From Pseudomonadota bacterium (GTDB lineage: Bacteria > Pseudomonadota > Alphaproteobacteria > Rhizobiales > Aestuariivirgaceae), in assembly GCA_963205315.1 (NCBI GenBank), contig CAUJIO010000052.1, positions 1 to 64,000 of the forward strand: a stretch of 64,000 nucleotides of DNA, in the 5' to 3' direction. The notes beneath the pieces were generated by a model. The model saw only the letters and a program-made list of their open reading frames with translations, had not been told where the DNA came from and searched no databases. Position numbers and translations under genes: made by a program. Shown piece after piece: positions 8,503-17,138 of this stretch (position 1 is the first letter of the stretch; every line of letters starts with the position of its first letter).

Positions 8503-9697
8503 CACGCTGACGATTGCGCAGGCCAGGCGCATCGCGCTTGCCGCGCAGGGGTTCAATTTCCCTGACCGCACGAAGAAGATCACCTGGGCGCACATGGCGC
8601 CGATGGTCAAGCGCATCAATCTGCTTCAGATCGACAGCGTCAATGTTGTGGTGCGGTCCCACTACATGCCGCTGTTCTCGAGGCTCGGTGCCTATTCCCA
8701 CGACACGCTCGACCAGCGTACTTTTGGAAGGGCGAAACGGGCCTTTTTCGAAGCCTGGGCGCACGAGGCCAGCCTGCTGCCGCTGGAGCTTCACCCGCTG
8801 ATGCGGTGGCGCATGGCGAGGGCGCGCAACGGCGATGGTACCTATGGCTCGATGAGCCGCTTCGCGATTGATGAAAAATCCTATCTCGACACGGTGCTCG
8901 ACTTCGTCACGCGCAACGGGCCAACAGGTGCCAGCGAAGTGCCAGGCGGCGGCAAGTCCGAAGGCGGATGGTGGGGATGGTCGCGCGGCAAGCTCGCGCT
9001 GGAAACGCTGTTTGACCAAGGTCTCGTTACCACCGCCACGCGGCGGGGGTTCGAGCGCCTCTACGACATTCCGGAGCGCGTCATTGCACCGGAGATCCTC
9101 GCTATCCGGACTCCTTCGGAAGCGGATTCGATCCGGCAGCTGCTGGAGCTTTCAGCGCGCGCGCATGGCGTTGGCACGGAAACCGACCTGCGCGACTATT
9201 TCCGCCTGCCCGTCGCCGAGGCCAAAACGGCGCTGGCAGAACTGGTCGAGTCCCAGGTGCTTCATCCGGTCGCCGTGCAAGGCTGGAAACAGGCGGCTTA
9301 CATGCACCGGGACGCCCCGATGCCGCGCAAGGCAGGGGGGACGGCCCTGTTGTCTCCCTTCGATCCCATTGTCTGGGAGCGAGCCAGGGCCGAACGCCTG
9401 TTTGACTTTCACTATCGCATCGAAATCTACACGCCTGCCCACAAGCGGCAATTTGGCTACTACGTTCTGCCCTTCCTGATGCGCGACCGCATCGTCGGGA
9501 GGGTGTGCCTGAAGGCCGATCGCCAGGCCAATGTGCTGCGCGCCAACGCGGCGCATATCGAGTCGCATGCCGAACCGGAGGCAACCGCAACAGCTCTTGC
9601 CGGTGAACTGAAGCTCATGGCGTCCTGGCTTGGATTGTCAGCGGTCGAGGTGGAGCCGAAGGGCGCTCTTTCTAGGACTTTAAAGGCTTTGCTATGA
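8447..9697 (+). CDS. YcaQ-like winged-helix DNA glycosylase family protein
   Basis: This protein of about 416 aa belongs to the HTH_42/YcaQ family, whose E. coli member unhooks interstrand DNA crosslinks. Evidence is the N-terminal TIAQARRIALAAQGF region, the conserved RINLLQIDSVNVVVRSHYMPLFSRLG stretch (seen from about 8606), EAWAHEASLLP, and a C-terminal TALLSPFDPIVWERARAERLFDF block. The YcaQ catalytic QxQ motif was expected here; the equivalent segment reads LLQIDSVNVV, so activity is not certain. No good start is visible: TTG 8447 or GTG 8387 would overlap the zf-CHCC gene, and the first in-frame ATG after it (8594) would cut conserved sequence. Its stop overlaps the GNAT start (ATGA). 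Confidence 0.75.
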   Translation: MPPTSQSRPRRRGTTKLPDTLTIAQARRIALAAQGFNFPDRTKKITWAHMAPMVKRINLLQIDSVNVVVRSHYMPLFSRLGAYSHDTLDQRTFGRAKRAFFEAWAHEASLLPLELHPLMRWRMARARNGDGTYGSMSRFAIDEKSYLDTVLDFVTRNGPTGASEVPGGGKSEGGWWGWSRGKLALETLFDQGLVTTATRRGFERLYDIPERVIAPEILAIRTPSEADSIRQLLELSARAHGVGTETDLRDYFRLPVAEAKTALAELVESQVLHPVAVQGWKQAAYMHRDAPMPRKAGGTALLSPFDPIVWERARAERLFDFHYRIEIYTPAHKRQFGYYVLPFLMRDRIVGRVCLKADRQANVLRANAAHIESHAEPEATATALAGELKLMASWLGLSAVEVEPKGALSRTLKALL

Positions 9698-10245
9698 TTG
9701 ACATCGAAACCTCAAGGTGCGTGCTCAGGCTCGTTCCGCTGGCTGGACTGGCCGCGACAGCTGCGCGGGATATCGATGCCGCTGGCCGTATCATCGGGCC
9801 GAACCTCTCTGAAGAATGGTTCGAGCTGGATTGGGTAGCAGACCTCAGGCTCAATCAATGGAAACAGGATCCCCAGTATGCACCGTGGTCGATCCGGGCG
9901 ATTACCCTGAGATCAACAGGAGAGATTGTGGGATCTATCAACTGCCACGATCGCCCGAAACCATTCCGGTATAACGGAGATGAAGGTCAGGCCATCGAGA
10001 TCGGCTATACGATCTTTTCTCCCTGGCGACGGAAGGGCTACGCATCAGAAGCTGTGCGTCAGCTGTTCGAGTTTGCAGCCGGGTCAGGCGTCAAGTGGGT
10101 GGTTCTGTCGATCCTCCCCGACAACGCGCCCTCGCAACATCTGGCAAAAGAATTGGGAGCCTACAAAGTAGACTCCCAACTGAATGAGGAAAACATGCCG
10201 GAGGATATCTACCTTGTAGATATTCAGCCGGCTCTCACGCCCTGA
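9694..10245 (+). CDS. GNAT family N-acetyltransferase
   Basis: This 183-aa protein is a RimJ/RimL-like GNAT acetyltransferase. The N-terminal SRCVLRLVPL strand is followed by the acetyl-CoA-binding core IGYTIFSPWRRKGYASEAVR (about residues 107-126, with the R-x-x-G-Y/A loop) and LPDNAPSQHLAKELGA near residue 150. It would transfer an acetyl group to an amine on a small molecule or protein N-terminus; the substrate is not evident. The ATG overlaps the stop of the upstream YcaQ-like gene, so the two are co-transcribed. Its base composition looks slightly less G+C-rich than that of its neighbours. Confidence 0.88.
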   Translation: MIDIETSRCVLRLVPLAGLAATAARDIDAAGRIIGPNLSEEWFELDWVADLRLNQWKQDPQYAPWSIRAITLRSTGEIVGSINCHDRPKPFRYNGDEGQAIEIGYTIFSPWRRKGYASEAVRQLFEFAAGSGVKWVVLSILPDNAPSQHLAKELGAYKVDSQLNEENMPEDIYLVDIQPALTP

Positions 10246-10292
10246 CCTCCGCCACATCGTCTGGCGGCGAGATCAACCAGGTCCGCCAAATA

Positions 10293-10526
10293 TCAGCGGC
10301 AGACCCAGACGCGATGCTTGTGCCACTTACCGTGGCGATGATGACGATGCTTCGTCCACACGTAGCCGCAATGATGATGGCGATGGCGCTTCCAGACCCA
10401 TTTGCCGCCAACAAAGACCTTAACGGTCGTATGAGCTTCGGCCGGAGTAACGGTAGCCACCGAAGAGCCGAGGGTAACGCCCAGAGCAACAGCGACGGCA
10501 GCAGCGATTGTCTTGATTTTCATCAT
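10293..10526 (-). CDS. Histidine-rich secreted small protein
   Basis: This 77-aa protein was not recognised as a named family. The first 31 residues are a clear Sec signal peptide (basic MMKIK start, alanine/valine core, TPAEA cleavage site). The predicted mature part is only about 46 residues, holding 11 histidines, 5 tryptophans and 2 cysteines in three loosely repeated H/K/R clusters (such as KRHRHHHCG and TKHRHHRHG). Such composition suggests binding of transition metals or of nucleic acids or membranes in the periplasm. AGGAG seven bases before the ATG pair at 10526/10523 decides the start; a longer ORF from 10547 lacks a ribosome site. It is monocistronic and convergent with the GNAT gene. 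Confidence 0.75.
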   Translation of the reverse strand: MMKIKTIAAAVAVALGVTLGSSVATVTPAEAHTTVKVFVGGKWVWKRHRHHHCGYVWTKHRHHRHGKWHKHRVWVCR

Positions 10527-10779
10527 GTTCTTTCTCCTAGAGCCCACTCTTCAAGGCTAGTATTACACTGAGTTTAGACGCCTGAAAAGAGGGCCAGTTG
10601 CGGTCAGTTTCGTCAAGTCTGGACAAGGCGGATCTGCCTTTGGCCCCGGAACCAATCTCATCTCAAAATCCTTAAATTTCTGCGCATCACGGAAAGACAA
10701 GTGGATACATTTCGGGCTAATGGCGGAGCAATCCGAGGAAGGCTGCCAAAGTCGATCCGTCCGGGAATGCTCTGACTGC

Positions 10780-12069
10780 CTAGACCAGCAGTTCGCGGCG
10801 CTGGTTTATATGACGCTCCACGGCACCGACGAGTTTCTTGCAGTCATCATCCGTCACGACGAGTGAAAGCGCCATGAAGCCGCGCTCCGCAATGTAGATG
10901 CCCTGATCGAGCAGATCGAGGAACAGCAGCTGCCGCAGTTGCTTATCCGCCTTCTGAAGCTCCTCCGGAATGGTGACCGACCCCGAAACCGGGTGAATGG
11001 AGATCATCGATCCGCGGCCGAGCGCTGTCATTCTCACCTGATAGTGCATGAACAGATCATTGAGGGCGGTCCGCAGCCTATCTCCGCGGGCATTGAGTTC
11101 CAGGCAGGCTTCGGGCGTGAAGATATCCGTCATGGCGGCATGACCGGCCGTCATCGTCAGTGTGTTGTTGTTGAACGTTCCGGCGTGGGGTAGGGCATCC
11201 GGCCGGCCGGGATCGAAGAGCTCCATGATATCGCGGCGGCCTCCGAACGCACCGAAGCTCATGCCGCCGCCAATGTATTTTCCCAGCGTCTTCAGGTCGG
11301 GTTCAACGTGAAGGGCTGCGGAGAGACCTCCCGGATGCAGCCGTGAGGTCATCACTTCATCGAAAATGAGGATGATGCCGCGCCGGCTGGTTTCTTCACG
11401 CAGCATCTGCAGAAATTCCGGGCTCGCCGTGATGCCGCCGCCGCCGCCGAGCATCGGCTCCAGGATCACGGCGGCGAGGTCCTTGGCATTGCTCACGATC
11501 AGGTCCCGCGTGGGAGATACGTTGTTGTAGTGGCCCAGGACGCAGTCGAATGGCGCATTGATCGGTGAGGCGCCGTGGCTGAAATACAGCGTTCCGCCGT
11601 GATACCCACCATTCATCGGCATGATCTTGCTGCGGCCCGTGAAGCAGCGTGCAGCGCAGAGCGCCATCATATTGGCTTCTGTTCCAGAGTTCGTGAAGCG
11701 TATCAGCTCCATGTTGAAGCGGCCGGTCAGAACTTCGGCCAGTTCGATCTCCTTGCCATGGTGGGCGCCGAAATTGAGCCCGACGTCAAGCGCGGCACGA
11801 ACAGCGGCCACAATTTTCGGATGAGAATGACCATAGATTCCCGCCGAGTACTCGCCGAGCAAGTCGAGATAGCGGTGGCCGTCGACGTCGGTGAGCGCTG
11901 ATCCTTCTGCTTTCGCGACACGGATTGGAAATGGTGCAGTATAGAGAACCGTTCGGGTGTTGCCTCCCGGCATGACATTGGCCGCCCTGTCGTGCAGTTG
12001 ACGGGTGATCGGCCGCTTGGCGGCGAAATTTGACTTTGCTTCCGTAAGGGCGGCGTCAATGGCGGTCAA
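10780..12069 (-). CDS. Class III PLP-dependent aminotransferase (GSA-aminomutase-like)
   Basis: This 429-aa fold-type I PLP enzyme is close to glutamate-1-semialdehyde aminomutase and related class III aminotransferases. Visible features are the glycine-rich VMPGGNTRTV entry, SGTEANMMAL (phosphate binding, near 128-137), FDEVM with the cofactor-binding Asp237, and TLGKYIGGG with the Schiff-base Lys264. The true hemL gene is usually about the same length, but the sequence VLYTAPFPIRV and the lack of any heme context favour an amino acid or amine aminotransferase. It is the last gene of an operon with gpt and a DUF3307 gene, four bases downstream of the latter. Confidence 0.85.
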   Translation of the reverse strand: MTAIDAALTEAKSNFAAKRPITRQLHDRAANVMPGGNTRTVLYTAPFPIRVAKAEGSALTDVDGHRYLDLLGEYSAGIYGHSHPKIVAAVRAALDVGLNFGAHHGKEIELAEVLTGRFNMELIRFTNSGTEANMMALCAARCFTGRSKIMPMNGGYHGGTLYFSHGASPINAPFDCVLGHYNNVSPTRDLIVSNAKDLAAVILEPMLGGGGGITASPEFLQMLREETSRRGIILIFDEVMTSRLHPGGLSAALHVEPDLKTLGKYIGGGMSFGAFGGRRDIMELFDPGRPDALPHAGTFNNNTLTMTAGHAAMTDIFTPEACLELNARGDRLRTALNDLFMHYQVRMTALGRGSMISIHPVSGSVTIPEELQKADKQLRQLLFLDLLDQGIYIAERGFMALSLVVTDDDCKKLVGAVERHINQRRELLV

Positions 12070-12073
12070 AGCA

Positions 12074-12481
12074 CTAGCTCCAGATTGAAGGTGACAGAAT
12101 GGATAAGGCTGCGGCGGTCAATGCCAGATACGTTAGCTGATGGAGAAACTGATCCGCCGTCAAGGCCCACCAGAACTGCGGTTTCTCAGGTGTCCACTTG
12201 CGGGCCCTCACCAGCGATTCCTTGGCGAAATCGACATGATAGTGCACAGCGGCATCGACTGCGCCAAGTAGAAGCGCTACGGCGGGATCTTGTGAACACA
12301 GAATGGAAGCAACAATGGTGCCGATACCGTGCAAGCCGGCATGTGCCAGACCGCCTGGCTTTCCGTAATAACCCTTGTCCCGCAACATCCACCGCAGCTG
12401 CAGCGGGCCATCAAAGACAGAATGTTTCAGCTGCAACAAAAGAAGAATACCAAGCACGGACATCAGCGATGATGCAGGCAT
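12074..12481 (-). CDS. DUF3307 domain membrane protein
   Basis: This protein of about 135 aa belongs to DUF3307, small membrane proteins of unknown function. It has a hydrophobic N-terminal helix (VLGILLLLQ), a charged loop, then GLAHAGLHGIGTIVASILC with the conserved histidines, and two further membrane segments towards the C-terminus ending TYLALTAAALSIL. I chose ATG 12481 because it lies six bases after the gpt stop; a longer reading to 12541 would overlap gpt and adds an unlikely hydrophilic leader, and ATG 12463 is also possible. It is in the gpt operon. Confidence 0.78.
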   Translation of the reverse strand: MPASSLMSVLGILLLLQLKHSVFDGPLQLRWMLRDKGYYGKPGGLAHAGLHGIGTIVASILCSQDPAVALLLGAVDAAVHYHVDFAKESLVRARKWTPEKPQFWWALTADQFLHQLTYLALTAAALSILSPSIWS

Positions 12482-12486
12482 GCCGT

Positions 12487-12984
12487 TCAGGCCGTGGCCC
12501 GCTCCCCGATTGGCGGCGTGAACTGAAGGCCCATATCCCACGGCAGATAGATCCAGGTATCCTGGCTCACTTCAGTCACGAACGTATCGACCAGTGGGCG
12601 GCCTGCAGGCTTGGCGTAGACGGTTGCAAAGTGAGCCTTGGGAAGCATTTCCCGGACCACCCTGGCAGTTGCGCCCGTATCGACGAGATCATCGACGATC
12701 AGCACGCCTTCGCCGCCCGCAGGGCCTGCAACATCGGATGAAATCTTCTTGAGGACCTGAATGTCGCCCTGCTTGTCATACTCGTAAGAGGCGACGCAGA
12801 CTGTCTCTATCACCCGGATGCCAAGTTCGCGTGCGACCACGGCGGCTGGCACGAGTCCGCCGCGCGTCACGGCCACGACGGCCTTGAAGGGGCCGGCTCC
12901 ACTGAGCCTCCAGGCCAACGCCCTCGCATCGCGGTGAAACTGGTCCCACGAAACCGGAAAACTCTTCTGCCACTTTTCGTCCAC
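12487..12984 (-). CDS. gpt: Xanthine-guanine phosphoribosyltransferase
   Basis: This 165-aa purine salvage enzyme attaches PRPP-derived ribose phosphate to xanthine or guanine in the cytoplasm. The PRPP loop is [17 protein letters not shown] (near residues 93-109), the first loop is [19 protein letters not shown], and the end DTWIYLPWD is typical of bacterial Gpt. GTG 12984 was chosen because GGAGG lies five bases upstream and gives the usual family length; an in-frame GTG at 12996 would overlap that ribosome site. It heads an operon with DUF3307 and an aminotransferase and is divergent from the histidine kinase. Confidence 0.92.
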   Translation of the reverse strand: MDEKWQKSFPVSWDQFHRDARALAWRLSGAGPFKAVVAVTRGGLVPAAVVARELGIRVIETVCVASYEYDKQGDIQVLKKISSDVAGPAGGEGVLIVDDLVDTGATARVVREMLPKAHFATVYAKPAGRPLVDTFVTEVSQDTWIYLPWDMGLQFTPPIGERATA

Positions 12985-13116
12985 GCCATCCTCCACAGGT
13001 CTTTATTTGCAGTTATGCCCTTGCAGGGCGTTTCACGCAATCCGCCATTAACCATCAACATTGTATTCATGTTTAGCCGCGACAGTCGGCGTTCGGACTG
13101 GTTCTGGAGGATGGAT

Positions 13117-15468
13117 ATGGCCGTTGCGGCGGGTATTGTTGCCGAGATGACGAAGGCATTCGAGATCGCGAATGTCGAAATGTTCGCCATCAGCCTGCCA
13201 GAGGCCAAGGTCATTGCGGCGACCAGTGCTGTCATGCGCAAGTGGAACTGTACCCGCGAAGAACTGGTCGGCAAGCAGCTCGTCAAGTTTGGCACCGGTC
13301 CGCTGTCGGCACGCCAGACCACGGAAGAGTCGCCCTACGGTCCGCAGCAGAAGGTCGAAGTCACTTACGTGCCACCTCTTGGCACCACCCGTTCCATTCG
13401 CTTTACGCCGCAGAATTGCAACGATGGCGGCCAGAACGTGATGATGCTGATTGGCCAGCATGCAAGCCTGGAGGAGGCCGAAGATGCCATCCAGAACGAA
13501 CGGCGCCTCAGCCTGGCGTTGCGATCCGGCGGATATGCGGCGTGGGACCATGACTACCGCAGCAATGAAACCTACAATTCCCCGGAACTTTACGATCTGC
13601 TCGGTTTTGAACGCGGCAGCAAGGACCTGAATTTCAATACCTTCAACGATCTCGTCCATCCCGACGATCGCGACAAGACGCTGGACGACCAGATCAACAC
13701 CAGTCCGTTCGGCTCCGACATGTTTCAGACGCGCTACCGGGTCCGGAACTCGGCCGGCAATTTCGTCTGGCTGGAATCGATCGCGGGCGTCATCCGCAGT
13801 CCCGTCGACGGCAAGCCGGTCAAATGCGTTGGGCTGTCGCGCAATATCAGTGAGCAGATGGCGGCACTGGAGAAGATGCAGGCCTCGGAACGCATCCTCA
13901 AGAGATCCCAGCGTGCTGCGCGCCTCGGCAGCTTCACGGTGAACGTCGAGTCGGGCCACTCCAGGCTTTCGACCGAAATGATCGCACTGATCGGCATGCA
14001 GGATGCCATCGTCCAGCCGAACCTGTCGGTGTTCGAAAAAATGATCGAACCCGCCGACCGCGAGAAGTTCAAGGAGGCGGTTGAGCTGGCCAAGCTTGGA
14101 CAGAACAGTCCGGCCTTCGAAATCGGTTACAAGACGCTTGTCGAAGGCGAGCTCAATTACTTTGAAGTGAAGATCGAGGCCGATCGCAACAGCCATTTCC
14201 ACGTCGACCAGATTTTCGGAACATGCCAATGCATCACCGAACGCAAGCTGCTCGAGCGCAAGTTCATGCAGGCCCAGAAGATGGAGGCGGTCGGACAACT
14301 GACCGGCGGCGTGGCTCACGACTTCAACAATCTGCTGATGGTCGTGCTTGGCAACCTGCAGCTTGTCGAACAGCTGGTGAAAAACGACGAGCGCGTGCAG
14401 AAGCGCATCAGTGCTGCCTATGAAGCCGCAGAGAGAGGTTCCGAACTGACCAAGCGCATGCTGGCATTCTCGCGCCAGCAGACCCTGCAGAACCGGGATG
14501 TTGAGGTCAACAGCCTGCTGCAGAAGATGCATGGCATCCTCGGCCATGCCGTGGGCGCCACCGTCAACCTGTCAATCCTGCCGCAGGATGGCCTCTGGCC
14601 GATCCGCGCTGATGCAACGATGCTGGAAACGGCGATCCTCAATCTCTGCATCAACGCGCGCGATGCAATGAAGCCCAAGGGCGGAGAACTGACGATCGAA
14701 ACCTTCAACCGTACGCTGGACGCCGAAACGGCAGCCGACATGGAAGACGTTCCGCCGGGCGATTATGTGGAAATCGCCGTGACTGACACGGGGTGCGGCA
14801 TCCCCGCGGACAATATCGAAAAGGTCTTCCAGCCCTTCTTCACGACCAAGGGCCCGGAGGCTGGATCCGGCCTCGGACTGTCGATGATCTATGGTTTCGT
14901 GAAGCAATCGGGCGGTCACATCAAGATCTATTCCGAGGTGGGACATGGGACCACCATGCGCATTTATCTGCCCCGCCTGAAGACTGCCGCGGCCGAGGTA
15001 ACACCACCATCCGTGGAACCGGCAGTCAAGGCGGTATCGAGCACGCCGGTGTTGTCCAGCCCCGCAGCGGCGGCGCCGCCACCCGCGCCTGCGGTGCGCA
15101 AGCAGGTAGTTCTGGTGGTCGAGGACAATCCGTCGGTTCGCGACGTTGCGGCGGCCATGATCGAGGATATGGGCTACGACGTCATTATTGCCTCGAGTGG
15201 TGTCGAAGGCCTGCAAGCGATCGAGGACCGCCCCGAGATCAATCTCGTTCTCTCGGACGTGATCATGGCTGGCGGCATGAACGGGCCGGAAATGGCGCAA
15301 CGGGCGCTGTCGGTACGCCCGGAACTCAAGGTTCTCTTCATGTCGGGTTACGCACCTGGTTCGCTTCGCCAGATGCAGCAGGACCTTCCCAACGCGGTGG
15401 ACCTCGTCAACAAGCCCTTTACGCGCAATGACCTCACCGAAAAAGTGAAGCGGGCGCTCGCCGCCTGA
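13117..15468 (+). CDS. PAS-domain hybrid sensor histidine kinase
   Basis: This 783-aa protein has no membrane segment, so it senses signals in the cytoplasm. Three PAS-like regions (about 15-110, 135-250, 265-380) precede a HisKA domain with the GGVAHDFNNLL phospho-acceptor motif at His401. The HATPase domain has an N-box (LNLCINARDAM) and DTGCGIP / GSGLGLSM G-boxes. After an Ala/Pro-rich linker (about 625-665) comes a receiver domain with Glu669-Asp670, phospho-Asp714 in LVLSDVIM, and NKPFT Lys near the end. GGAGG six bases before ATG 13117 decides the start. No cognate output regulator is adjacent, so it is an orphan phosphorelay kinase. Confidence 0.9.
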   Translation: MAVAAGIVAEMTKAFEIANVEMFAISLPEAKVIAATSAVMRKWNCTREELVGKQLVKFGTGPLSARQTTEESPYGPQQKVEVTYVPPLGTTRSIRFTPQNCNDGGQNVMMLIGQHASLEEAEDAIQNERRLSLALRSGGYAAWDHDYRSNETYNSPELYDLLGFERGSKDLNFNTFNDLVHPDDRDKTLDDQINTSPFGSDMFQTRYRVRNSAGNFVWLESIAGVIRSPVDGKPVKCVGLSRNISEQMAALEKMQASERILKRSQRAARLGSFTVNVESGHSRLSTEMIALIGMQDAIVQPNLSVFEKMIEPADREKFKEAVELAKLGQNSPAFEIGYKTLVEGELNYFEVKIEADRNSHFHVDQIFGTCQCITERKLLERKFMQAQKMEAVGQLTGGVAHDFNNLLMVVLGNLQLVEQLVKNDERVQKRISAAYEAAERGSELTKRMLAFSRQQTLQNRDVEVNSLLQKMHGILGHAVGATVNLSILPQDGLWPIRADATMLETAILNLCINARDAMKPKGGELTIETFNRTLDAETAADMEDVPPGDYVEIAVTDTGCGIPADNIEKVFQPFFTTKGPEAGSGLGLSMIYGFVKQSGGHIKIYSEVGHGTTMRIYLPRLKTAAAEVTPPSVEPAVKAVSSTPVLSSPAAAAPPPAPAVRKQVVLVVEDNPSVRDVAAAMIEDMGYDVIIASSGVEGLQAIEDRPEINLVLSDVIMAGGMNGPEMAQRALSVRPELKVLFMSGYAPGSLRQMQQDLPNAVDLVNKPFTRNDLTEKVKRALAA

Positions 15469-15504
15469 GTGCTCTGCCACCAATAGGCCTGCGCTGAGCA
15501 CCGG

Positions 15505-15541
15505 CCCAAAAATCAAACGGCGCATCCTGCAGGGTGCGCCG
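15505..15541 (-). terminator. Intrinsic terminator of the 15571-15906 gene (bidirectional)
   Basis: A 10-bp stem at 15518-15541 (CGGCGCATCC / GGGTGCGCCG, one G-U pair, loop TGCA) is followed on the minus strand by TTTGATTTTT. It closes the minus-strand secreted-protein gene and may also stop the kinase transcript. Confidence 0.7.
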
Positions 15542-15570
15542 CCTGATAAGCAAGAGATAGGTTTGCCTGT

Positions 15571-15906
15571 TTACTCGCAGGCCTTGCCCATTTCGGGGGT
15601 CAAATCGACCGTGCCGCCTGCGACCGTCACCTTTTCCATGTAGCAGAGCACGCCTTCGTCGGGGGCCGAGATGCGGAGATCATAGACGCCGTCTGCGAGC
15701 ATTGCGACTTCGTGGCTCATGCCGGGCTCAAGTGCTCCTTCACCCAGTCCTTCCATGAGGTTCGCACCCCATGCCTTCTTGCCGGGCTCGGAGGCGAACA
15801 GCTCATCGATCGGCAATCCGCTGTTGTTCTTGACCATCGTTCCAGCGGCAAAGGCCTGCGTGGCAGCAATAGCGACAAGCGGGAGAGCAAGAAGAAAACG
15901 CTTCAT
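15571..15906 (-). CDS. Hypothetical secreted protein
   Basis: This 111-aa protein has a signal peptide (MKRFLLALPLVAIAATQAFA, cleaved near residue 20). The mature part of about 90 residues contains two cysteines (LCYMEK and KACE), probably one disulfide, and a beta-rich pattern of short strands (VYDLRIS, EKVTVAGGTVDLT). I do not recognise a named family. It resembles small periplasmic proteins that describe a fold of beta strands around one disulfide. It is followed by a good terminator and is not linked to other genes. Confidence 0.7.
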   Translation of the reverse strand: MKRFLLALPLVAIAATQAFAAGTMVKNNSGLPIDELFASEPGKKAWGANLMEGLGEGALEPGMSHEVAMLADGVYDLRISAPDEGVLCYMEKVTVAGGTVDLTPEMGKACE

Positions 15907-16177
15907 TTTTAAGCTTCCTTGGCAACACGTGACGGCGTCATCGCGGTGCTCCAGAGTGGAGCGACGGGCTTTGACTAGGACGGCTTTGCTGACACGGCGC
16001 TGACAAATTCGGTGTTGGACATTAAACCTTGGTAAGCTGCGCCAGAGCTAAGCTACGTCGGGAGAGATGCCAACCAGCTGGTCTGAGGGATATGCTGTTG
16101 CCGCAGAAGCTAAGTTGGATAGCGAAGCCGCAACCAGGCCGATCCGCCATCCGCTCCTCCATCTCCATCCGCCGGTG
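15907..16177. other. Intergenic region without gene
   Basis: No convincing gene, RNA or repeat was seen. It must hold the promoter of the secreted-protein gene on the minus strand and the 3' end region of the crotonase gene. Short ORFs here have no ribosome sites or codon bias. Confidence 0.5.
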
Positions 16178-16975
16178 CTATTCGCCTTTGAAAACCGGCT
16201 TGCGTTTGGCTGCGAATGCAGCCCGGCCTTCGGCATAGTCCGCGCTGTCAAAACAGGCCGCCGCAATTTCCGCAACGCGTTCTTCATCCGCGTGTCCGGT
16301 TTGCTGCGAGATGAGGTTGATCGCCTGCTTGCAGTGAATGATGGTGAGAGGAGCACCAGCGGAAATCTCGGCGCACAGCGCACGCGTGTCCGGTTCGATG
16401 TCGGCAAAATGATGATTGATCAGGCCAATCCGCAGCGCGTCCTGCGCCTTCAGGCGGCGGGCTGTGAACAGGAGGTCCTTGGCGTTCGAGGCCCCGACGG
16501 CTGCGACGAGATCGCGCAAGCCATCGAGCGGATAGGCAAGACCCAGTCTTGCCGGAGGGAGCGCAAAGACGGCGCTGCCATCGGCAACGCGCAGATCGCA
16601 AGCCAGCGCAATGGCGAGGCCGCCGCCGATGCAATAGCCCTGGATCATGGCGACCACCGGCCGCGACGCCAGGCGGATCGATGCCAGGGCCGCGGCGTGG
16701 AGGCGCTCATAATCCTCACCGCTGCTGGCGCTGGACCTGCTCTCGCTGAATTCCGATATGTCGGCGCCGGCCGCAAAGGCATCGGACCCCGCGCCGCGAA
16801 TGACAATGGTGCGAATATCGGCACTGTTTTCCAGCGCCGCGATGCTTGGGGGGATCGCCGCCCACATTTCGGCACTCAGCGCATTGCGCCGTGCCGGCCG
16901 GTTGAGGACGAGCCAACCGATTGATCCGTCACGAGAAGCCTGAATGTGCTGGGAGGATGTCGAGAGCTGTTGCAT
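16178..16975 (-). CDS. Crotonase-fold acyl-CoA enzyme lacking hydratase glutamates
   Basis: This 265-aa protein has the enoyl-CoA hydratase/isomerase fold: WLVLNRPARRNAL, the oxyanion segment AFAAGADISEF, and GYCIGGGLAIALACD followed by PPARLGLAYPLDGL. The two catalytic glutamates of true hydratases (rat E144 and E164) align with Ala121 and Pro141, so hydratase activity is unlikely. The segment RLGLAYPLDGLRDL places a tyrosine (Tyr148) where methylmalonyl-CoA decarboxylase (E. coli ScpB/YgfG) has its active-site tyrosine in NLGVPYNLVGIHNL. A decarboxylase or another crotonase reaction is therefore more likely; I infer this from remembered family sequences. It is monocistronic and divergent from cysE. 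Confidence 0.85.
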   Translation of the reverse strand: MQQLSTSSQHIQASRDGSIGWLVLNRPARRNALSAEMWAAIPPSIAALENSADIRTIVIRGAGSDAFAAGADISEFSESRSSASSGEDYERLHAAALASIRLASRPVVAMIQGYCIGGGLAIALACDLRVADGSAVFALPPARLGLAYPLDGLRDLVAAVGASNAKDLLFTARRLKAQDALRIGLINHHFADIEPDTRALCAEISAGAPLTIIHCKQAINLISQQTGHADEERVAEIAAACFDSADYAEGRAAFAAKRKPVFKGE

Positions 16976-17138
16976 GAAAGATCTTCTAGCTTCTCCCGCA
17001 GCGCTTCACAATTGCGTGGCGGGATACCCATATGGCTGGTGTTGGGTTATGATGCCACACACGAAAGGTCCCTGATCCGGCCTGCGGTCGCCCTTTTCCA
17101 TGGCTCGGACCACGGGACAGGGCAGAATGGAGAGTAAA

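Noticed and set aside
10250..10280. CGCCA/TGGCG inverted repeat after the GNAT gene
   Set aside because: The stem is only 5 bp and no T-run follows.
16029..16238. Plus-strand small frame near the crotonase gene
   Set aside because: It overlaps the crotonase 3' end and has no ribosome site or codon signal.
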